Shown: positions 1 through 8,934 of the stretch, piece by piece
Layout: the number at the start of each line of letters is the position of its first letter
Numbering within the stretch: the first letter of the stretch is position 1
Assembly (NCBI RefSeq): GCF_020564625.1
Contig: NZ_JAJBZT010000002.1
Location: forward strand, 248,001 to 312,000
Origin: Leeia speluncae
GTDB taxonomy: Bacteria; Pseudomonadota; Gammaproteobacteria; Burkholderiales; Leeiaceae
Length of the DNA: 64,000 nucleotides
Direction: 5' to 3'
Notes under the pieces: model-generated
The model's database searches: none
Seen by the model: the letters and a program-made list of their open reading frames with translations, nothing else
Told to the model about the DNA's origin: nothing
Position numbers and translations under genes: made by a program

Positions 1-740
1 TTCGCGTTTTTTGACATACGCTGAGTTAACATCACTTGCTGGTTGGCCAAGTTCAAGATACGGTTATCTGCACCATTTTGCTGCAGTAAGGCAACCAATT
101 GCTGAGACAACTCTAAAAGTTCGGTATCAGAGGTGTTGATGTATGACACCGATTGGGTCATCTGGCGCAATACCTTTTTCTCACTAATAATCGTCGACAC
201 GTTTGGACGATTAGAAGGAGCAAAAGAGCGACTCCAAATATCCTTAATTTCGGTTAATGTCTGCTGAGCAAATTCCGGGGAGGCAGGCACTTCATCACTT
301 TGATCGGCCAAACAGGCGCCACCATCGGCTAGTTTTTTAAGTTGGCATTCAAAGCTTTTGTAAGCAGTATCTAACTGCTCAAAGGCCATCGGGTTACCTT
401 TGGTAGATTCTGATGCCGACATCGCAAGACGCTGAGATAACATCTGCAATTCTGTAGAAGTCGTTAGATAGTTCGCATATCGAGTTGCTCGCACACCATC
501 ATATGCAGCAGTTCCGACAAATGCGGCCAGACCGATAATCATGAGCAGTAGTGCACTACCCTGTGCTCCGCCCGGTAAACGAGAAACAAATCCACTACCC
601 GCATCACCCGATTTAGTCTTAATCAAGTTATCCATAATGGACGTTGTGCTCATTGGCTCGAAACGGACTTTACCATTGTCTTTCGGCTCTTTATTTGCGC
701 TCCGAAATAGTTTCGATAATTTGTCTAACTTGAGTTTCAT
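1..740 (-). CDS. pilJ: PilJ, type IV pilus methyl-accepting chemotaxis protein (N-terminal part, cut by window edge)
   Basis: Partial gene: it starts with ATG at 740 and stays open to base 1, giving about 246 codons, so the signalling domain lies outside the window. The protein begins MKLKLDKLSKLFRS, has one hydrophobic segment (around SALLLMIIGLAAFVGTAA) and then a periplasmic helical region containing ELQMLSQRLAMSASE, typical of the PilJ/NarX-type sensor domain. PilJ is the transmembrane receptor of the Chp/Pil system controlling twitching motility. It is the last visible gene of a pilG-pilH-pilI-pilJ series in the same direction, which is the order in Pseudomonas. About 110 bases separate it from pilI. 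The identity rests on the N-terminus plus synteny. Confidence 0.88.
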   Translation of the reverse strand, partial: MKLKLDKLSKLFRSANKEPKDNGKVRFEPMSTTSIMDNLIKTKSGDAGSGFVSRLPGGAQGSALLLMIIGLAAFVGTAAYDGVRATRYANYLTTSTELQMLSQRLAMSASESTKGNPMAFEQLDTAYKSFECQLKKLADGGACLADQSDEVPASPEFAQQTLTEIKDIWSRSFAPSNRPNVSTIISEKKVLRQMTQSVSYINTSDTELLELSQQLVALLQQNGADNRILNLANQQVMLTQRMSKNA

Positions 741-848
741 ATCGGTCCCTTACACTGCTACTCGTGCCCTAAACTTAAATGGCAAGATTGCTTTTATTAT
801 CTATTAACCTAAAAAGAAATTAGATAGGTTAAGGCGGTCAATGCTAAT

Positions 849-1373
849 TTACTGCTCGCGATTCACTTGAAGAAAACTAGGTTGTTTGACTAGTTTTTCT
901 AAATCTAACTGATGCCAAATTGCACCCGTCTCGTCTGTAAAGCTTTGACCAACACATTCGCCAACCAATCCGGTTAACGAAGCGATGTCTTGATTTAACA
1001 AATCTAACTGGCGTAAACCGACGATTTGTTCGACCAACAAGGCCGAGTTATCTAACAATTTGTGCTGCAATAAAAGCAATCGGTTTCCAGGGCGAATCAT
1101 TGCTGGCTCCCCTAGCAAAAAGAGGGACAAGTCCGAAACGCTGTACAACGTTCCGCGAATATTTGTCACGCCTTTATACCAATCATGCGTCATTGTTACT
1201 GGCAAAACTGGCGGCACACTAATCACCTCACTCACCTGAGTAAGGTCAATCAGAAAATGATGGCCACCGACTTTCACCCCAAGGCTAGAAAGTTTTACTT
1301 GGCCACTGGTCGCTGATTGAAGTCGTTGTGATACCCGTTCTTGGAACTCACGAAGACTGACGCGTTTTGCCAT
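849..1373 (-). CDS. pilI: PilI, CheW-like adaptor of the type IV pilus chemosensory system
   Basis: 174 aa, one CheW-like domain over most of its length. It has the features of CheW adaptors: VGGHHFLIDLTQVSEVI, then the KGVTNIRGTLYSVSDLSLFL core and a late GQSFTDETGAIWHQLDL segment. It should bridge the receptor PilJ to the ChpA-type histidine kinase at the inner membrane. The ATG abuts the pilH stop codon directly, so the two are translationally coupled. It has a longer N-terminus than a flagellar CheW, as usual for PilI. A second, flagellar-type CheW gene lies at 21298-21783. Confidence 0.9.
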   Translation of the reverse strand: MAKRVSLREFQERVSQRLQSATSGQVKLSSLGVKVGGHHFLIDLTQVSEVISVPPVLPVTMTHDWYKGVTNIRGTLYSVSDLSLFLLGEPAMIRPGNRLLLLQHKLLDNSALLVEQIVGLRQLDLLNQDIASLTGLVGECVGQSFTDETGAIWHQLDLEKLVKQPSFLQVNREQ

Positions 1374-1739
1374 TTAGTTTAACGCCGAAATTTTTGACAG
1401 AAGCTCAGCTTGATCAACTGGTTTTACCAAGTAATCCCTCGCGCCTTGGCGTAGCCCCCAAATTTTGTCGGTTTCTTGGCCCTTGCTGGTGCACATAAAA
1501 ATAGGAATGTGCTTTGTCGCTTCGTCACGACTAATTTGACGCGTCGCTTGAAAGCCATTTAATCCAGGCATCACCACATCCATCAAAATCAAATCTGGCA
1601 TGATATCTTTTGCCTGTTGCACAGCTTGCTCACCACTTTCAAGCATCACAACCTGATACCCATTACGGGTTAGAATCTCACCAAGGAAGTGCCGTTCTGT
1701 CGGCGAGTCGTCTACAACTAGAATTTTCTTGATCGGCAT
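1374..1739 (-). CDS. pilH: PilH, CheY-like response regulator
   Basis: 121 aa, a stand-alone receiver domain: acidic pair in KKILVVDDSPTE, phospho-acceptor Asp in LILMDVVMPGLNGFQ, conserved Lys in DYLVKPVD. I place the start at the ATG at 1739 (MPIKKILV). An upstream in-frame start would add 11 residues that do not look like receiver sequence and would overlap pilG. PilH is one of two CheY-like outputs of the Pil/Chp system and is associated with pilus retraction control. It sits between pilG and pilI in one operon. Confidence 0.9.
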   Translation of the reverse strand: MPIKKILVVDDSPTERHFLGEILTRNGYQVVMLESGEQAVQQAKDIMPDLILMDVVMPGLNGFQATRQISRDEATKHIPIFMCTSKGQETDKIWGLRQGARDYLVKPVDQAELLSKISALN

Positions 1740-1768
1740 AATTTCAAACACCCTTACGCAAGACTTTT

Positions 1769-2164
1769 TCAAACAGCCCGTTTAACACGGTCTGCCACAA
1801 CATTTAATAAGCTATCTTTAGTGAATGGCTTGGTTAAGTATTCATCAGACCCAACCATTCGGCCTCTTGCCCGGTCAAACAAGCCATCTTTGGAAGACAG
1901 CATGACAACTGGCGTAACTTGATAACGTGGATTTTTTTTGATCAGTGAGCAAGTTTGATAACCGTCCAGACGTGGCATCATTACATCTACAAAAATGATA
2001 TCTGGTAAGTGGTCGGTAATTTTTGACAGTGCATCAAAGCCATCTTCAGCCAGAATGACTTCACAGCCAGCTTGCTTCAAAAAGATCTCTGCACTTCTGC
2101 GGATGGTATTGCTGTCATCAATTACCATGACTTTTATACCGCTCAGGTTTTGCGAACCAGCCAC
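1769..2164 (-). CDS. pilG: PilG, CheY-like response regulator
   Basis: 131 aa receiver protein: GIKVMVIDDSNTIRRSAE, phospho-acceptor in IIFVDVMMPRLDGYQTC, Lys in DEYLTKPFTKDSL. These match Pseudomonas PilG closely. I chose the GTG at 2164 because GGGGAGGG lies just upstream (2167-2174 on the minus strand) and the resulting length equals that of known PilG proteins. A TTG at 2200 would add 12 residues, with a GAGG four bases before it, and cannot be fully excluded. First gene of the pilGHIJ run; PilG promotes pilus extension and cAMP signalling in Pseudomonas. Confidence 0.9.
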   Translation of the reverse strand: MAGSQNLSGIKVMVIDDSNTIRRSAEIFLKQAGCEVILAEDGFDALSKITDHLPDIIFVDVMMPRLDGYQTCSLIKKNPRYQVTPVVMLSSKDGLFDRARGRMVGSDEYLTKPFTKDSLLNVVADRVKRAV

Positions 2165-2327
2165 ATGCCCTCCCCACTCTTCTATTGGAATGTTATCCAA
2201 CCTACCTCATCTCAAGAAGGTATGATATTTATAAAAATGGCGCAACCAATTTAAACAACGAACTACTAAGCGAATGGCATTTTATGAAAATTGCACAAAA
2301 AAGGCAAAGTAATGCAAAACAAATACA

Positions 2328-2356
2328 TATTTGCCCTGAACTACCCTAACTGTCAA
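2328..2356 (-). promoter_or_regulatory. Possible sigma-70 promoter for pilGHIJ
   Basis: A perfect TTGACA lies at 2351-2356 (minus strand), followed after 17 bases by CAAATA at 2328-2333 (or AAATAT with an 18-base spacer). The -35 is ideal and the -10 weak, so an activator may be needed. It would leave a leader of roughly 155 bases before pilG. Sequence match only. Confidence 0.35.
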
Positions 2357-2383
2357 TATTGTATTGAGCGATCTATTGATACT

Positions 2384-3118
2384 TTATTTGATAACACCAC
2401 GCAATTGCTGCCATTGCCGCCGACTAACCGGTAATTTAACCCCACATTTCAATACCGCTAACCAATGGGGCTCTTCATCTGCGACGGTTGAGCGCTCAAA
2501 TCCAGATAGTTGATCGGTATGAACCAAGCAGTTCCGATGAATTCTGACAAAATGGGCGGAATAATCCTGCTCGAGTTGCGTTAAAGCACCTTCTAATAAA
2601 TATTCTTTTTCTTTTGTTACAATCGTGATGTATTTGAGTTCCGCTTTTAAATACAAAACATCGCCAATGGGCACCAAAATAATTCTTCCACGCTCAGTTA
2701 CAGAGATAAAGGCATCTTGATCTAACACCGGCGAGGGCTTTTTCGTAGGCTTAACCCTTCCAAGGGCTTCCAATAAGCGCTCCAACCTAACTGGCTTCAA
2801 AATATAATCAGTAGCAGCTAAGTCAAATGCCTGTAGGGCAAACTCATCATGGGCCGTAGTAAAAATAATGTTTGGCGACTCCGGCAATTGTTTAATCCAC
2901 TTTGCTAGTTCAACGCCCCCCATGCCCGGCATATTGATATCTAGCAGCACAACATCCATCCGTTGCTTTGTTAACAACGCCTGGGCCTCTTCTGCCGTTC
3001 CTGCCTCACCAATACAGCTGACCGCCAATTTGTCATTACAGTCTTCAAGTAACTGTTTAATACGTGTTCTGGCAAATTGCTCATCATCAACAACTAACAC
3101 CTTAAGAGCACCTGTCAT
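2384..3118 (-). CDS. algR: AlgR/LytR-family response regulator with LytTR DNA-binding domain
   Basis: 244 aa. Receiver domain at residues 1-120 (KVLVVDDEQFARTRI, DVVLLDINMPGMGGVELA, DYILKPVRLE), then a LytTR DNA-binding domain from about 145 to the end (ISVTERGRIILVPIGDVLYL, HFVRIHRNCLVH). The ATG has a textbook AAGGAGG four bases upstream and overlaps the kinase gene by four bases (ATGA). With the AlgZ-like kinase it forms an AlgZ-AlgR pair. In Pseudomonas this pair controls type IV pilus minor pilins and alginate, and here it stands directly upstream of pilGHIJ, supporting a role in pili. The symbol follows that similarity. Confidence 0.85.
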   Translation of the reverse strand: MTGALKVLVVDDEQFARTRIKQLLEDCNDKLAVSCIGEAGTAEEAQALLTKQRMDVVLLDINMPGMGGVELAKWIKQLPESPNIIFTTAHDEFALQAFDLAATDYILKPVRLERLLEALGRVKPTKKPSPVLDQDAFISVTERGRIILVPIGDVLYLKAELKYITIVTKEKEYLLEGALTQLEQDYSAHFVRIHRNCLVHTDQLSGFERSTVADEEPHWLAVLKCGVKLPVSRRQWQQLRGVIK

Positions 3119-4119
3119 TTGGCCTCCTTCTGGTACGGCATGCGAATCATGACCTGAAAATAGTCGTGTCCTGGTTGCGCAGAAATTTCTGCCTCCATAT
3201 CAAAGTGCAACATCAATCGCTCACGAATATTAGCGAGCGCCATCTTATTTCCTTCATGAGGTGCACTTTCACTGACACGATGAGAGTTTCTAATTTGAAT
3301 AAATACTTCATTACCTTTGTAATAAATGTTTACCCCGATATTGCCCACACCCACACTTCTTTCAATGCCATGATATACCGCATTTTCTAGTAGCGGTTGA
3401 AGCACGAGGGGAGGAATCATAGCATCCCCCGGCATTTTGCTAACATGCCATTCGAGTTGCAAGCGATCTCCTAGCCTTACTTGCTCAATTTCTAAATATT
3501 GCTTTGCAAGCTCTAATTCTTTTGCAAGCGGGACTAATTGCCGATTATCAGCCATTAACACCCGGAAAAGTTCAGCAAAATTTTCCAATACCCGCTCCGC
3601 TTTACGCGGATCAATTCGGATCAACACGAGCACGGCATTTAAACTATTAAATAAGAAATGCGGCCTAATTCTAGCTTGCAGTGCCTGCAAGCGGGCTTCA
3701 GTAATCGCAGGCGAAAGCGCCAACTCTCTTACTCTAAAATAATACAGTAAGAAAATGACAATACTAGGAGTTAACAGCCAGGTTTTTTGCAAGTCAAATA
3801 CAAGCGCATTACTTAACCACAGCCAAGTGACAGCACATAATTCACACCACAAAACGACCACCATCGAAGAAAACCAATAAGGGCGGTTTGAAAGTGGTTT
3901 TGAAAGGAAATAAAGACCAAGCAGGATGGTTAACACAATCGGTGAAAAAGAAGAGACCATCACACTAAAACGTGTCACAAAATCAGTCACACTGTTTGAA
4001 ATAATCAGCTCATGCAATGCCCCAAAAAACACCAATGTGATGCCAATACGAAACAACACACCTAACTGAGTAAAGTTAGGTAAGTTCGGTGATGAAGGTT
4101 TTTGCTTTATACTGTGCAT
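3115..4119 (-). CDS. algZ: AlgZ/FimS-type (LytS family) sensor histidine kinase
   Basis: 334 aa. Four hydrophobic helices in the first 130 residues, then a His_kinase domain with ARIRPHFLFNSLNAVL (phospho-accepting His in the RPHFLFN motif) and a degenerate HATPase domain (VLQPLLENAVYHGI, ALANIRERL). This layout is typical of LytS/YehU and AlgZ kinases that partner LytTR regulators. Four-base overlap with algR indicates coupled translation. No clear Shine-Dalgarno precedes the ATG at 4119. Divergent from argH with a 124-base gap holding both promoters. Confidence 0.84.
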   Translation of the reverse strand: MHSIKQKPSSPNLPNFTQLGVLFRIGITLVFFGALHELIISNSVTDFVTRFSVMVSSFSPIVLTILLGLYFLSKPLSNRPYWFSSMVVVLWCELCAVTWLWLSNALVFDLQKTWLLTPSIVIFLLYYFRVRELALSPAITEARLQALQARIRPHFLFNSLNAVLVLIRIDPRKAERVLENFAELFRVLMADNRQLVPLAKELELAKQYLEIEQVRLGDRLQLEWHVSKMPGDAMIPPLVLQPLLENAVYHGIERSVGVGNIGVNIYYKGNEVFIQIRNSHRVSESAPHEGNKMALANIRERLMLHFDMEAEISAQPGHDYFQVMIRMPYQKEAK

Positions 4120-4243
4120 ATTATTAGTTTTGTATTTGATGTCGCTGTTTGAACGAACTTTCTTGATTCAACCCCGCGGCTTAGAGAGTACTCTTTTCAT
4201 TGCAATAGATACTATCTGAGGACATCTCTTTCAACAAGGAAAA

Positions 4244-5641
4244 ATGACAATGCAATCTTCTGGCGACAAGCTTTGGTCCGGTCGTTTTAACGAACCCGTT
4301 ACGGAGTTAGTAAAGCGTTACACTGCATCGGTGGATTTCGATAAACGACTAGCCGAGTTTGATATCCAAGGCTCACTAGCACACGCAAGTATGCTAAACA
4401 AAGTTGGCATTTTGTCAGCAGAAGATTTGGATGCTATTCGCCAAGGCATGGCTGACATTTTGGCGGATATTCGTGCAGATAATTTTGAATGGTCGTTAGA
4501 CCTTGAAGATGTTCACATGAATATTGAGCGTCGCCTAACTGAAAAAGTAGGTGATGCAGGTAAGCGTTTGCACACCGGCCGCTCAAGAAATGACCAAGTA
4601 GCAACAGATATTCGCCTATGGTTGCGCCATACCATCGATTTACATCTGAAAGAAGTGGCTGAACTACAAACCAGTTTACTAGAGCTTGCAAGCGCTCATA
4701 CTGATACCGTGATGCCTGGCTTTACACATTTACAGGTAGCGCAACCTGTGACATTTGGCCACCACTTGCTGGCTTACTTTGAAATGCTGCAAAGAGATGC
4801 AGAGCGCTTGGCTGATTGCCGCAAACGGGTAAACCGTCTGCCATTAGGTTCTGCTGCACTTGCTGGCACAAGCTACCCAATTGATCGCCATTATGTTGCT
4901 GAGCAACTTGGTTTTGAAGCCGTGACAGAAAATTCGCTAGACTCCGTATCTGACCGTGACTTTGCAATTGAATATACCGCAGCAGCTTCCTTAATCATGA
5001 CGCACTTGTCACGTTTATCTGAAGAGTTGATTTTGTGGATGAGCCCACGTTATGGCTTTATCGATTTAGCTGACCGTTTCTGCACCGGCAGCTCTATCAT
5101 GCCTCAGAAGAAAAACCCTGATGTTCCTGAGCTAGTTCGTGGTAAGACCGGTCGCGTAAATGGCCACCTAATGGGCTTACTGACCCTCATGAAAGGCCAG
5201 CCACTAGCTTACAACAAAGACAACCAAGAAGATAAAGAGCCGCTATTTGATACCGCGGACACGTTATCAATGACATTAACCATTTACGCAGACATGATGC
5301 GTGGCGTAAAAGTAAAACCAGAAGCCATGCGCAACGCCGTATTGCAAGGTTTTGCCACAGCAACTGACTTAGCTGATTACTTAGTGAAAAAAGGTCTTCC
5401 GTTCCGTGATGCGCACGAGGCAGTTGCACTCGCCGTTCGCCATGCAGAACAACAAAGTTGTGACATTGCAGATTTATCTTTAGAAACGCTCCAAAGCTTC
5501 TCATCCCTCGTCGCTGCAGACGTATTTGAAGTACTGACACCAGAAGGTTCACTTGCTAGCCGCAACCATATTGGTGGCACAGCACCTGTACAAGTAAAAG
5601 CGGCCATCGAAAGAGCAAAAACACGTATTTTGGCAAAATAA
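4244..5641 (+). CDS. argH: Argininosuccinate lyase
   Basis: 465 aa, the full usual length. It cleaves argininosuccinate to arginine and fumarate, the last step of arginine synthesis, in the cytosol as a homotetramer. Begins with the family's DKLWSGRF, contains [28 protein letters not shown] and the fumarase/aspartase-superfamily signature [12 protein letters not shown] carrying the catalytic Ser loop. AAGGA stands three bases before the first ATG; a second ATG two codons later is also possible. Monocistronic, followed by an intrinsic terminator. Confidence 0.97.
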   Translation: MTMQSSGDKLWSGRFNEPVTELVKRYTASVDFDKRLAEFDIQGSLAHASMLNKVGILSAEDLDAIRQGMADILADIRADNFEWSLDLEDVHMNIERRLTEKVGDAGKRLHTGRSRNDQVATDIRLWLRHTIDLHLKEVAELQTSLLELASAHTDTVMPGFTHLQVAQPVTFGHHLLAYFEMLQRDAERLADCRKRVNRLPLGSAALAGTSYPIDRHYVAEQLGFEAVTENSLDSVSDRDFAIEYTAAASLIMTHLSRLSEELILWMSPRYGFIDLADRFCTGSSIMPQKKNPDVPELVRGKTGRVNGHLMGLLTLMKGQPLAYNKDNQEDKEPLFDTADTLSMTLTIYADMMRGVKVKPEAMRNAVLQGFATATDLADYLVKKGLPFRDAHEAVALAVRHAEQQSCDIADLSLETLQSFSSLVAADVFEVLTPEGSLASRNHIGGTAPVQVKAAIERAKTRILAK

Positions 5642-5660
5642 TCGGCCCATGCGATGAAAC

Positions 5661-5691
5661 AAAAAAAACGGACCTTGCGTCCGTTTTTTTT
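5661..5691 (+). terminator. Intrinsic terminator after argH
   Basis: Stem ACGGAC / GTCCGT with a CTTGC loop, flanked by eight A on the left and eight T on the right. It begins about 20 bases after the argH stop. The symmetric A and T tracts let it work in both directions, so it may also stop the convergent Hpt gene, whose stop is at 5707. Confidence 0.9.
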
Positions 5692-5706
5692 GCGTTAACT
5701 TTTTAC

Positions 5707-6060
5707 CTACGACCCCCTAGAAACCAACGCCTCCATCAGTCTAAGAAACTCGTCATGCAAAGCCGGTAACTCTGCATATACTTGTTTTAACTCGGGGATC
5801 GACACATTTTGTCGGGCGCCAAATTCAATCGCCTTGGCCACCTCCCAAATGCGAGTATCCGTAAAAGTCGCTACACTACCTTTATAGGTATGAGATGTCT
5901 TCATCACCTGAGTAACATCACCCGAAGCAAGTGCCTCGGCGATCGACATTAGTTGCGCAGGGAGTTGCTCGACCACTACAACTGCCAAATCGGGCAACAA
6001 TTCTTCAGGCATCCCTAAAGTTTCAGCATAACTGACGATTTGTTCAATACTAACGCTCAT
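5707..6060 (-). CDS. Single-domain Hpt (histidine phosphotransfer) protein, HptB-like
   Basis: 117 aa, a stand-alone Hpt domain. The phospho-accepting His is residue 57 in KTSHTYKGSVATF, with the small and basic residues after it that define the four-helix phosphotransfer fold. No kinase or receiver domain is attached, so it must take phosphate from a hybrid kinase elsewhere and pass it to a receiver. Length matches Pseudomonas HptB (116 aa), and an HsbR/HsbA-like pair lies 3-5 kb away, as does a diguanylate cyclase just upstream in divergent orientation. That makes an HptB role attractive, but this is inference from size and neighbourhood. Confidence 0.82.
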   Translation of the reverse strand: MSVSIEQIVSYAETLGMPEELLPDLAVVVVEQLPAQLMSIAEALASGDVTQVMKTSHTYKGSVATFTDTRIWEVAKAIEFGARQNVSIPELKQVYAELPALHDEFLRLMEALVSRGS

Positions 6061-6276
6061 TGTAGTGATAACCTCAAAATAAAACAGACAACACTGGGAC
6101 GGACTAGCATGTTTCCAGTTAAAGCTTGATGCAAATTACATAATTAAATGGACATACCACCCACTGTTTATAGCACATGATTTATAATCACATAGTTAAC
6201 TATTTCGAAGATACTTAATAATAGTCAAACATTTACTAAAATTTTTGTAATTTACACTTCGCGACCAAGACATTTA

Positions 6277-7773
6277 ATGGACTTACCGAAAAGTCGGCTA
6301 TTCAAAAACCTATTTCACCCCAGCATTCTTTTATTGCTGGCATTAATCGGTTGCGCCTACCTTGGGCTTACCCATAGCAATCTCGAAACACAGCATCTCA
6401 CCATGCTGGTACTCATTTCGATTGCAATCTTAATTATTCTCTCTGTCATCGTTAACGCGCTATTTCTAAAGCAACTCAACAAAATTAATAAACAATTATC
6501 TAGTGCGATTAATCTAGAAGCTTTGCATTCGGCGACAATTTATGGTGCGATTCGACACTATCGACAAGTTTCTAGAAAAGTTGAAGAGCACTTACAAAAA
6601 TCTCATATGCAGCATACCCTGCTAAGAACGGGGATTAGCGATGAAAGAGAACGCTTGAGACAGCAGATGGCTCAACGCAAAAAATCGCTAGATTACCTCA
6701 CCAAATTTCAAAAATTGCTCTCGAAAAATTTTAGTGAACTGTTGCTGATCCCTGCCGACCAAGTAGAAGCTGAATTAACAGAAACATTAGGACGAGTAGC
6801 AAGATTTATGAGTATTGAAAGAGTTTCTTTATTTCAATACGATCAAGAAAATAAGCAGTTTGTTTATTCAAACGAGTGGCTAGAAGAAGATTTCCCAAGT
6901 AGCCATTTGCTATTGTCAAAAGTGACACCAGCCGAATACCCATGGTGGTTTGAGCAGTTAAGTAAAGGCCCAATCGTGATAGAAAGCCTTGAAGAATTGC
7001 CGGAAGCTGCCTTTCCTGAAAAAGCAACGCTTGCCAATCATCGAGTGAAAAGTTTAATTGCGATGCCGTTACAGCATAATGGTGGCGTCATTGGCTACAT
7101 TACTTATGACTCACTCACCCATAAACGACAATGGGAAGAAGATGAAATCACCCTACTTTCTATTGCCAACGCATTAATTGTTGGCACACTCGTTAATCAA
7201 CAACGCTACAAAGAGATCCAAAACGCCCGAGAGACCCTTGAGATTGCAAATAAGCAACTAAAAGCGATCACAAGGACAGACTCATTAACCGGTTTAGCCA
7301 ATCGCCGTTATTTTGATGAGATGCGTCAAATTGAATTTAGTCGCGCAAACCGCAGTAATCAGCCACTATGCCTGATGCTATGCGATTTAGACTACTTCAA
7401 ACGGTTAAATGATAGCCTTGGGCACTCTGCTGGTGACGAAGCCATTAAAGCGTTTGCTCAGGCACTAGAGCAGGTATTTGGACGCAAGAGTGACCTTTGC
7501 GCCAGAGTGGGTGGTGAAGAGTTTGCCGTCTTACTACCTGAAACCCCATTACCGCAAGCTATCAATCTGGCTGAAGTTCTTCGCAATTCCCTTTGGGAAA
7601 AAGCAGTACCTCACCCGGCCTCTCCAATTGCTGACCGTCTCACAATTAGCATAGGAATAGCGACCTTTCAACAAGGCAACTATGAGCGGTTTGATGCATT
7701 ATATAGCGCTGCCGACAAGGCTTTGTATGAAGCAAAATCGCTCGGTAGAAACCGGGTGATTGCGAACCATTAG
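6277..7773 (+). CDS. Membrane-anchored GAF-GGDEF diguanylate cyclase
   Basis: 498 aa. Two close transmembrane helices in the first 70 residues (LLLALIGCAYLGL and LVLISIAILIILSVIV), a coiled-coil stretch to about 150, a GAF domain at roughly 165-310, then a GGDEF domain to the end. The active-site motif GGEEF is at residues 412-416, and an RxxD product-inhibition site (RKSD) sits five residues before it, so the enzyme should be an active, feedback-inhibited c-di-GMP synthase. DSLTGLANRRYF opens the catalytic domain. The Shine-Dalgarno is weak. It is divergent from the Hpt gene, with about 215 AT-rich bases between, and overlaps the cyclo-ligase gene tail-to-tail by four bases. Confidence 0.9.
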   Translation: MDLPKSRLFKNLFHPSILLLLALIGCAYLGLTHSNLETQHLTMLVLISIAILIILSVIVNALFLKQLNKINKQLSSAINLEALHSATIYGAIRHYRQVSRKVEEHLQKSHMQHTLLRTGISDERERLRQQMAQRKKSLDYLTKFQKLLSKNFSELLLIPADQVEAELTETLGRVARFMSIERVSLFQYDQENKQFVYSNEWLEEDFPSSHLLLSKVTPAEYPWWFEQLSKGPIVIESLEELPEAAFPEKATLANHRVKSLIAMPLQHNGGVIGYITYDSLTHKRQWEEDEITLLSIANALIVGTLVNQQRYKEIQNARETLEIANKQLKAITRTDSLTGLANRRYFDEMRQIEFSRANRSNQPLCLMLCDLDYFKRLNDSLGHSAGDEAIKAFAQALEQVFGRKSDLCARVGGEEFAVLLPETPLPQAINLAEVLRNSLWEKAVPHPASPIADRLTISIGIATFQQGNYERFDALYSAADKALYEAKSLGRNRVIANH

Positions 7774-8357
7774 TTTTTGGGGAAAACGCTAAACTCTTTT
7801 TCACTAACCAAAGCATCCATCCTAATATCCCAAGGATCTGCTTCTAGGTGATTCACCTTCTGCAACTCATAAGCAACACCAATTAATTTTGGCCTAGTCA
7901 TATTTCTTAACCGTCGGCAAGCAATCGATGTATCGTAAAACCCACCACCCATCCCTAAGCGAAAACCATATTGATCAATGCCCATCAAGGGAACGAGAAC
8001 GACATCTAACTGTTCGGCTCGGATACGTTCCGGGTGAATAGGTTCTGGGATACCAAAACGATTGTTTTTCCACCTTGTGCGACTATCTTTGCGCACAAAC
8101 CATAGCCTCCGCCCATTTTTGGGGACAACAGGTAGGTAGCATGCCTTTCCTTGTTCCTCCCAAAAAGTAAGCATCGGCAAAACATCGAACTCGTCTGCCA
8201 TAGGCCAATAAAATGCAATTCGCTTTGCTTTTAGCAAAGGAATGTATTTTCTGCAGAATTTGAGCGCAGCTTTTGCCGCTTGTTTTCGTACGAGTGGAGT
8301 AATGGTTTTTCTTAGACGTCGTATTGACCGACGAATAGCTTGCTTATCTTGACTCAT
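7770..8357 (-). CDS. ygfA: 5-formyltetrahydrofolate cyclo-ligase
   Basis: 195 aa. ATP-dependent conversion of 5-formyl-THF to 5,10-methenyl-THF in one-carbon metabolism. Family marks are the basic N-terminus (RRSIRRLRKTI), IAFYWPMADEFDVLPML and the nucleotide/folate-binding GMGGGFYDTSI. It lies downstream of 6S RNA on the same strand, the arrangement conserved in Escherichia coli (ssrS-ygfA), where both come from one transcript. Confidence 0.92.
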   Translation of the reverse strand: MSQDKQAIRRSIRRLRKTITPLVRKQAAKAALKFCRKYIPLLKAKRIAFYWPMADEFDVLPMLTFWEEQGKACYLPVVPKNGRRLWFVRKDSRTRWKNNRFGIPEPIHPERIRAEQLDVVLVPLMGIDQYGFRLGMGGGFYDTSIACRRLRNMTRPKLIGVAYELQKVNHLEADPWDIRMDALVSEKEFSVFPKN

Positions 8358-8434
8358 AAAAAATCTTTTTCAGGATGAGTCACTAATGTAGCAGAGAAGG
8401 AAAGAAAAAAAACAGAATAAAGAAATTTTAGGGG

Positions 8435-8612
8435 ATAGAATCCCCGCAAGTGCCGTCGGTTTCTAGTCTTGAACCTAAGGTTCAAGGGGCCGCCTAACCG
8501 GAGCTTTAGGCCTTTTCACTATGGAATAGCTCACCACTCCGAACTCTGGCAGCCAGAGTCACAAATATTGGTTCAAAGATATCGAACCCTAACGAACACT
8601 GCAGGGATAACC
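8435..8612 (-). ncRNA. ssrS: 6S RNA
   Basis: About 178 nt on the minus strand between zapA and the cyclo-ligase gene, the conserved genomic home of 6S RNA. Visible hallmarks: a closing stem pairing ATCCCTGCAGTG near the 5' end with CACTTGCGGGGAT near the 3' end, a GGAGTGGTGAGC segment close to the E. coli GUUGGUGAGC element, AAGGCCTAAAG in the middle, and the late hairpin CCTTGAACC..GGTTCAAG (around 8468-8489) almost identical to E. coli. 6S RNA mimics an open promoter and sequesters sigma-70 RNA polymerase in stationary phase. A GGGGAT/ATCCCC hairpin followed by T-rich sequence (8431-8445) overlaps the 3' end and may terminate or process it. Ends are estimated to within 10-20 bases. Confidence 0.88.
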
Positions 8613-8622
8613 TTAAAAACGG

Positions 8623-8934
8623 TTAGAACAGAGAGTTCTGTTCTGCAATTGTCTTGTCGATCAAGCCTTGCATCCGAGTAATACGACGCTTGAAATCTCC
8701 TAAATCAACATCAGGAGTCACTTTCATGTGTAAAAACTCATGCGTGATGTTTAGTGCTGCCATCACTGCAATACGATCTATACCGACTATTTTACCAGAA
8801 TCTCTGATTTCGCGCATCTTAGAATCAAGATAAGCCACCGCTTCTAGTAAACCCTGCTCTTCTTCTGCAGGACAAGCCACACGGAACTCTCGCCCCATAA
8901 TGGTTACATCTAAACCTTTTATTTCACCAGCCAT
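8623..8934 (-). CDS. zapA: ZapA, FtsZ-ring stabilising protein
   Basis: 103 aa. ZapA tetramers crosslink FtsZ filaments at the division ring. The N-terminal globular part holds VTIMGREFRVACPAEEE and a long C-terminal coiled coil starts at about residue 60 (MAALNITHEFLHMK), the normal ZapA plan. It overlaps the upstream small coiled-coil gene by one base (TAATG) and ends about 10 bases before the 6S RNA 5' end, so the ssrS promoter may lie inside its 3' part or the RNA may be processed from the zapA transcript. Confidence 0.92.
   Translation of the reverse strand: MAGEIKGLDVTIMGREFRVACPAEEEQGLLEAVAYLDSKMREIRDSGKIVGIDRIAVMAALNITHEFLHMKVTPDVDLGDFKRRITRMQGLIDKTIAEQNSLF

Noticed and set aside
8469-8681. 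70-codon plus-strand frame over the 6S RNA locus
   Set aside because: It covers the conserved 6S hairpins and the zapA 3' end in antisense and has no independent support.
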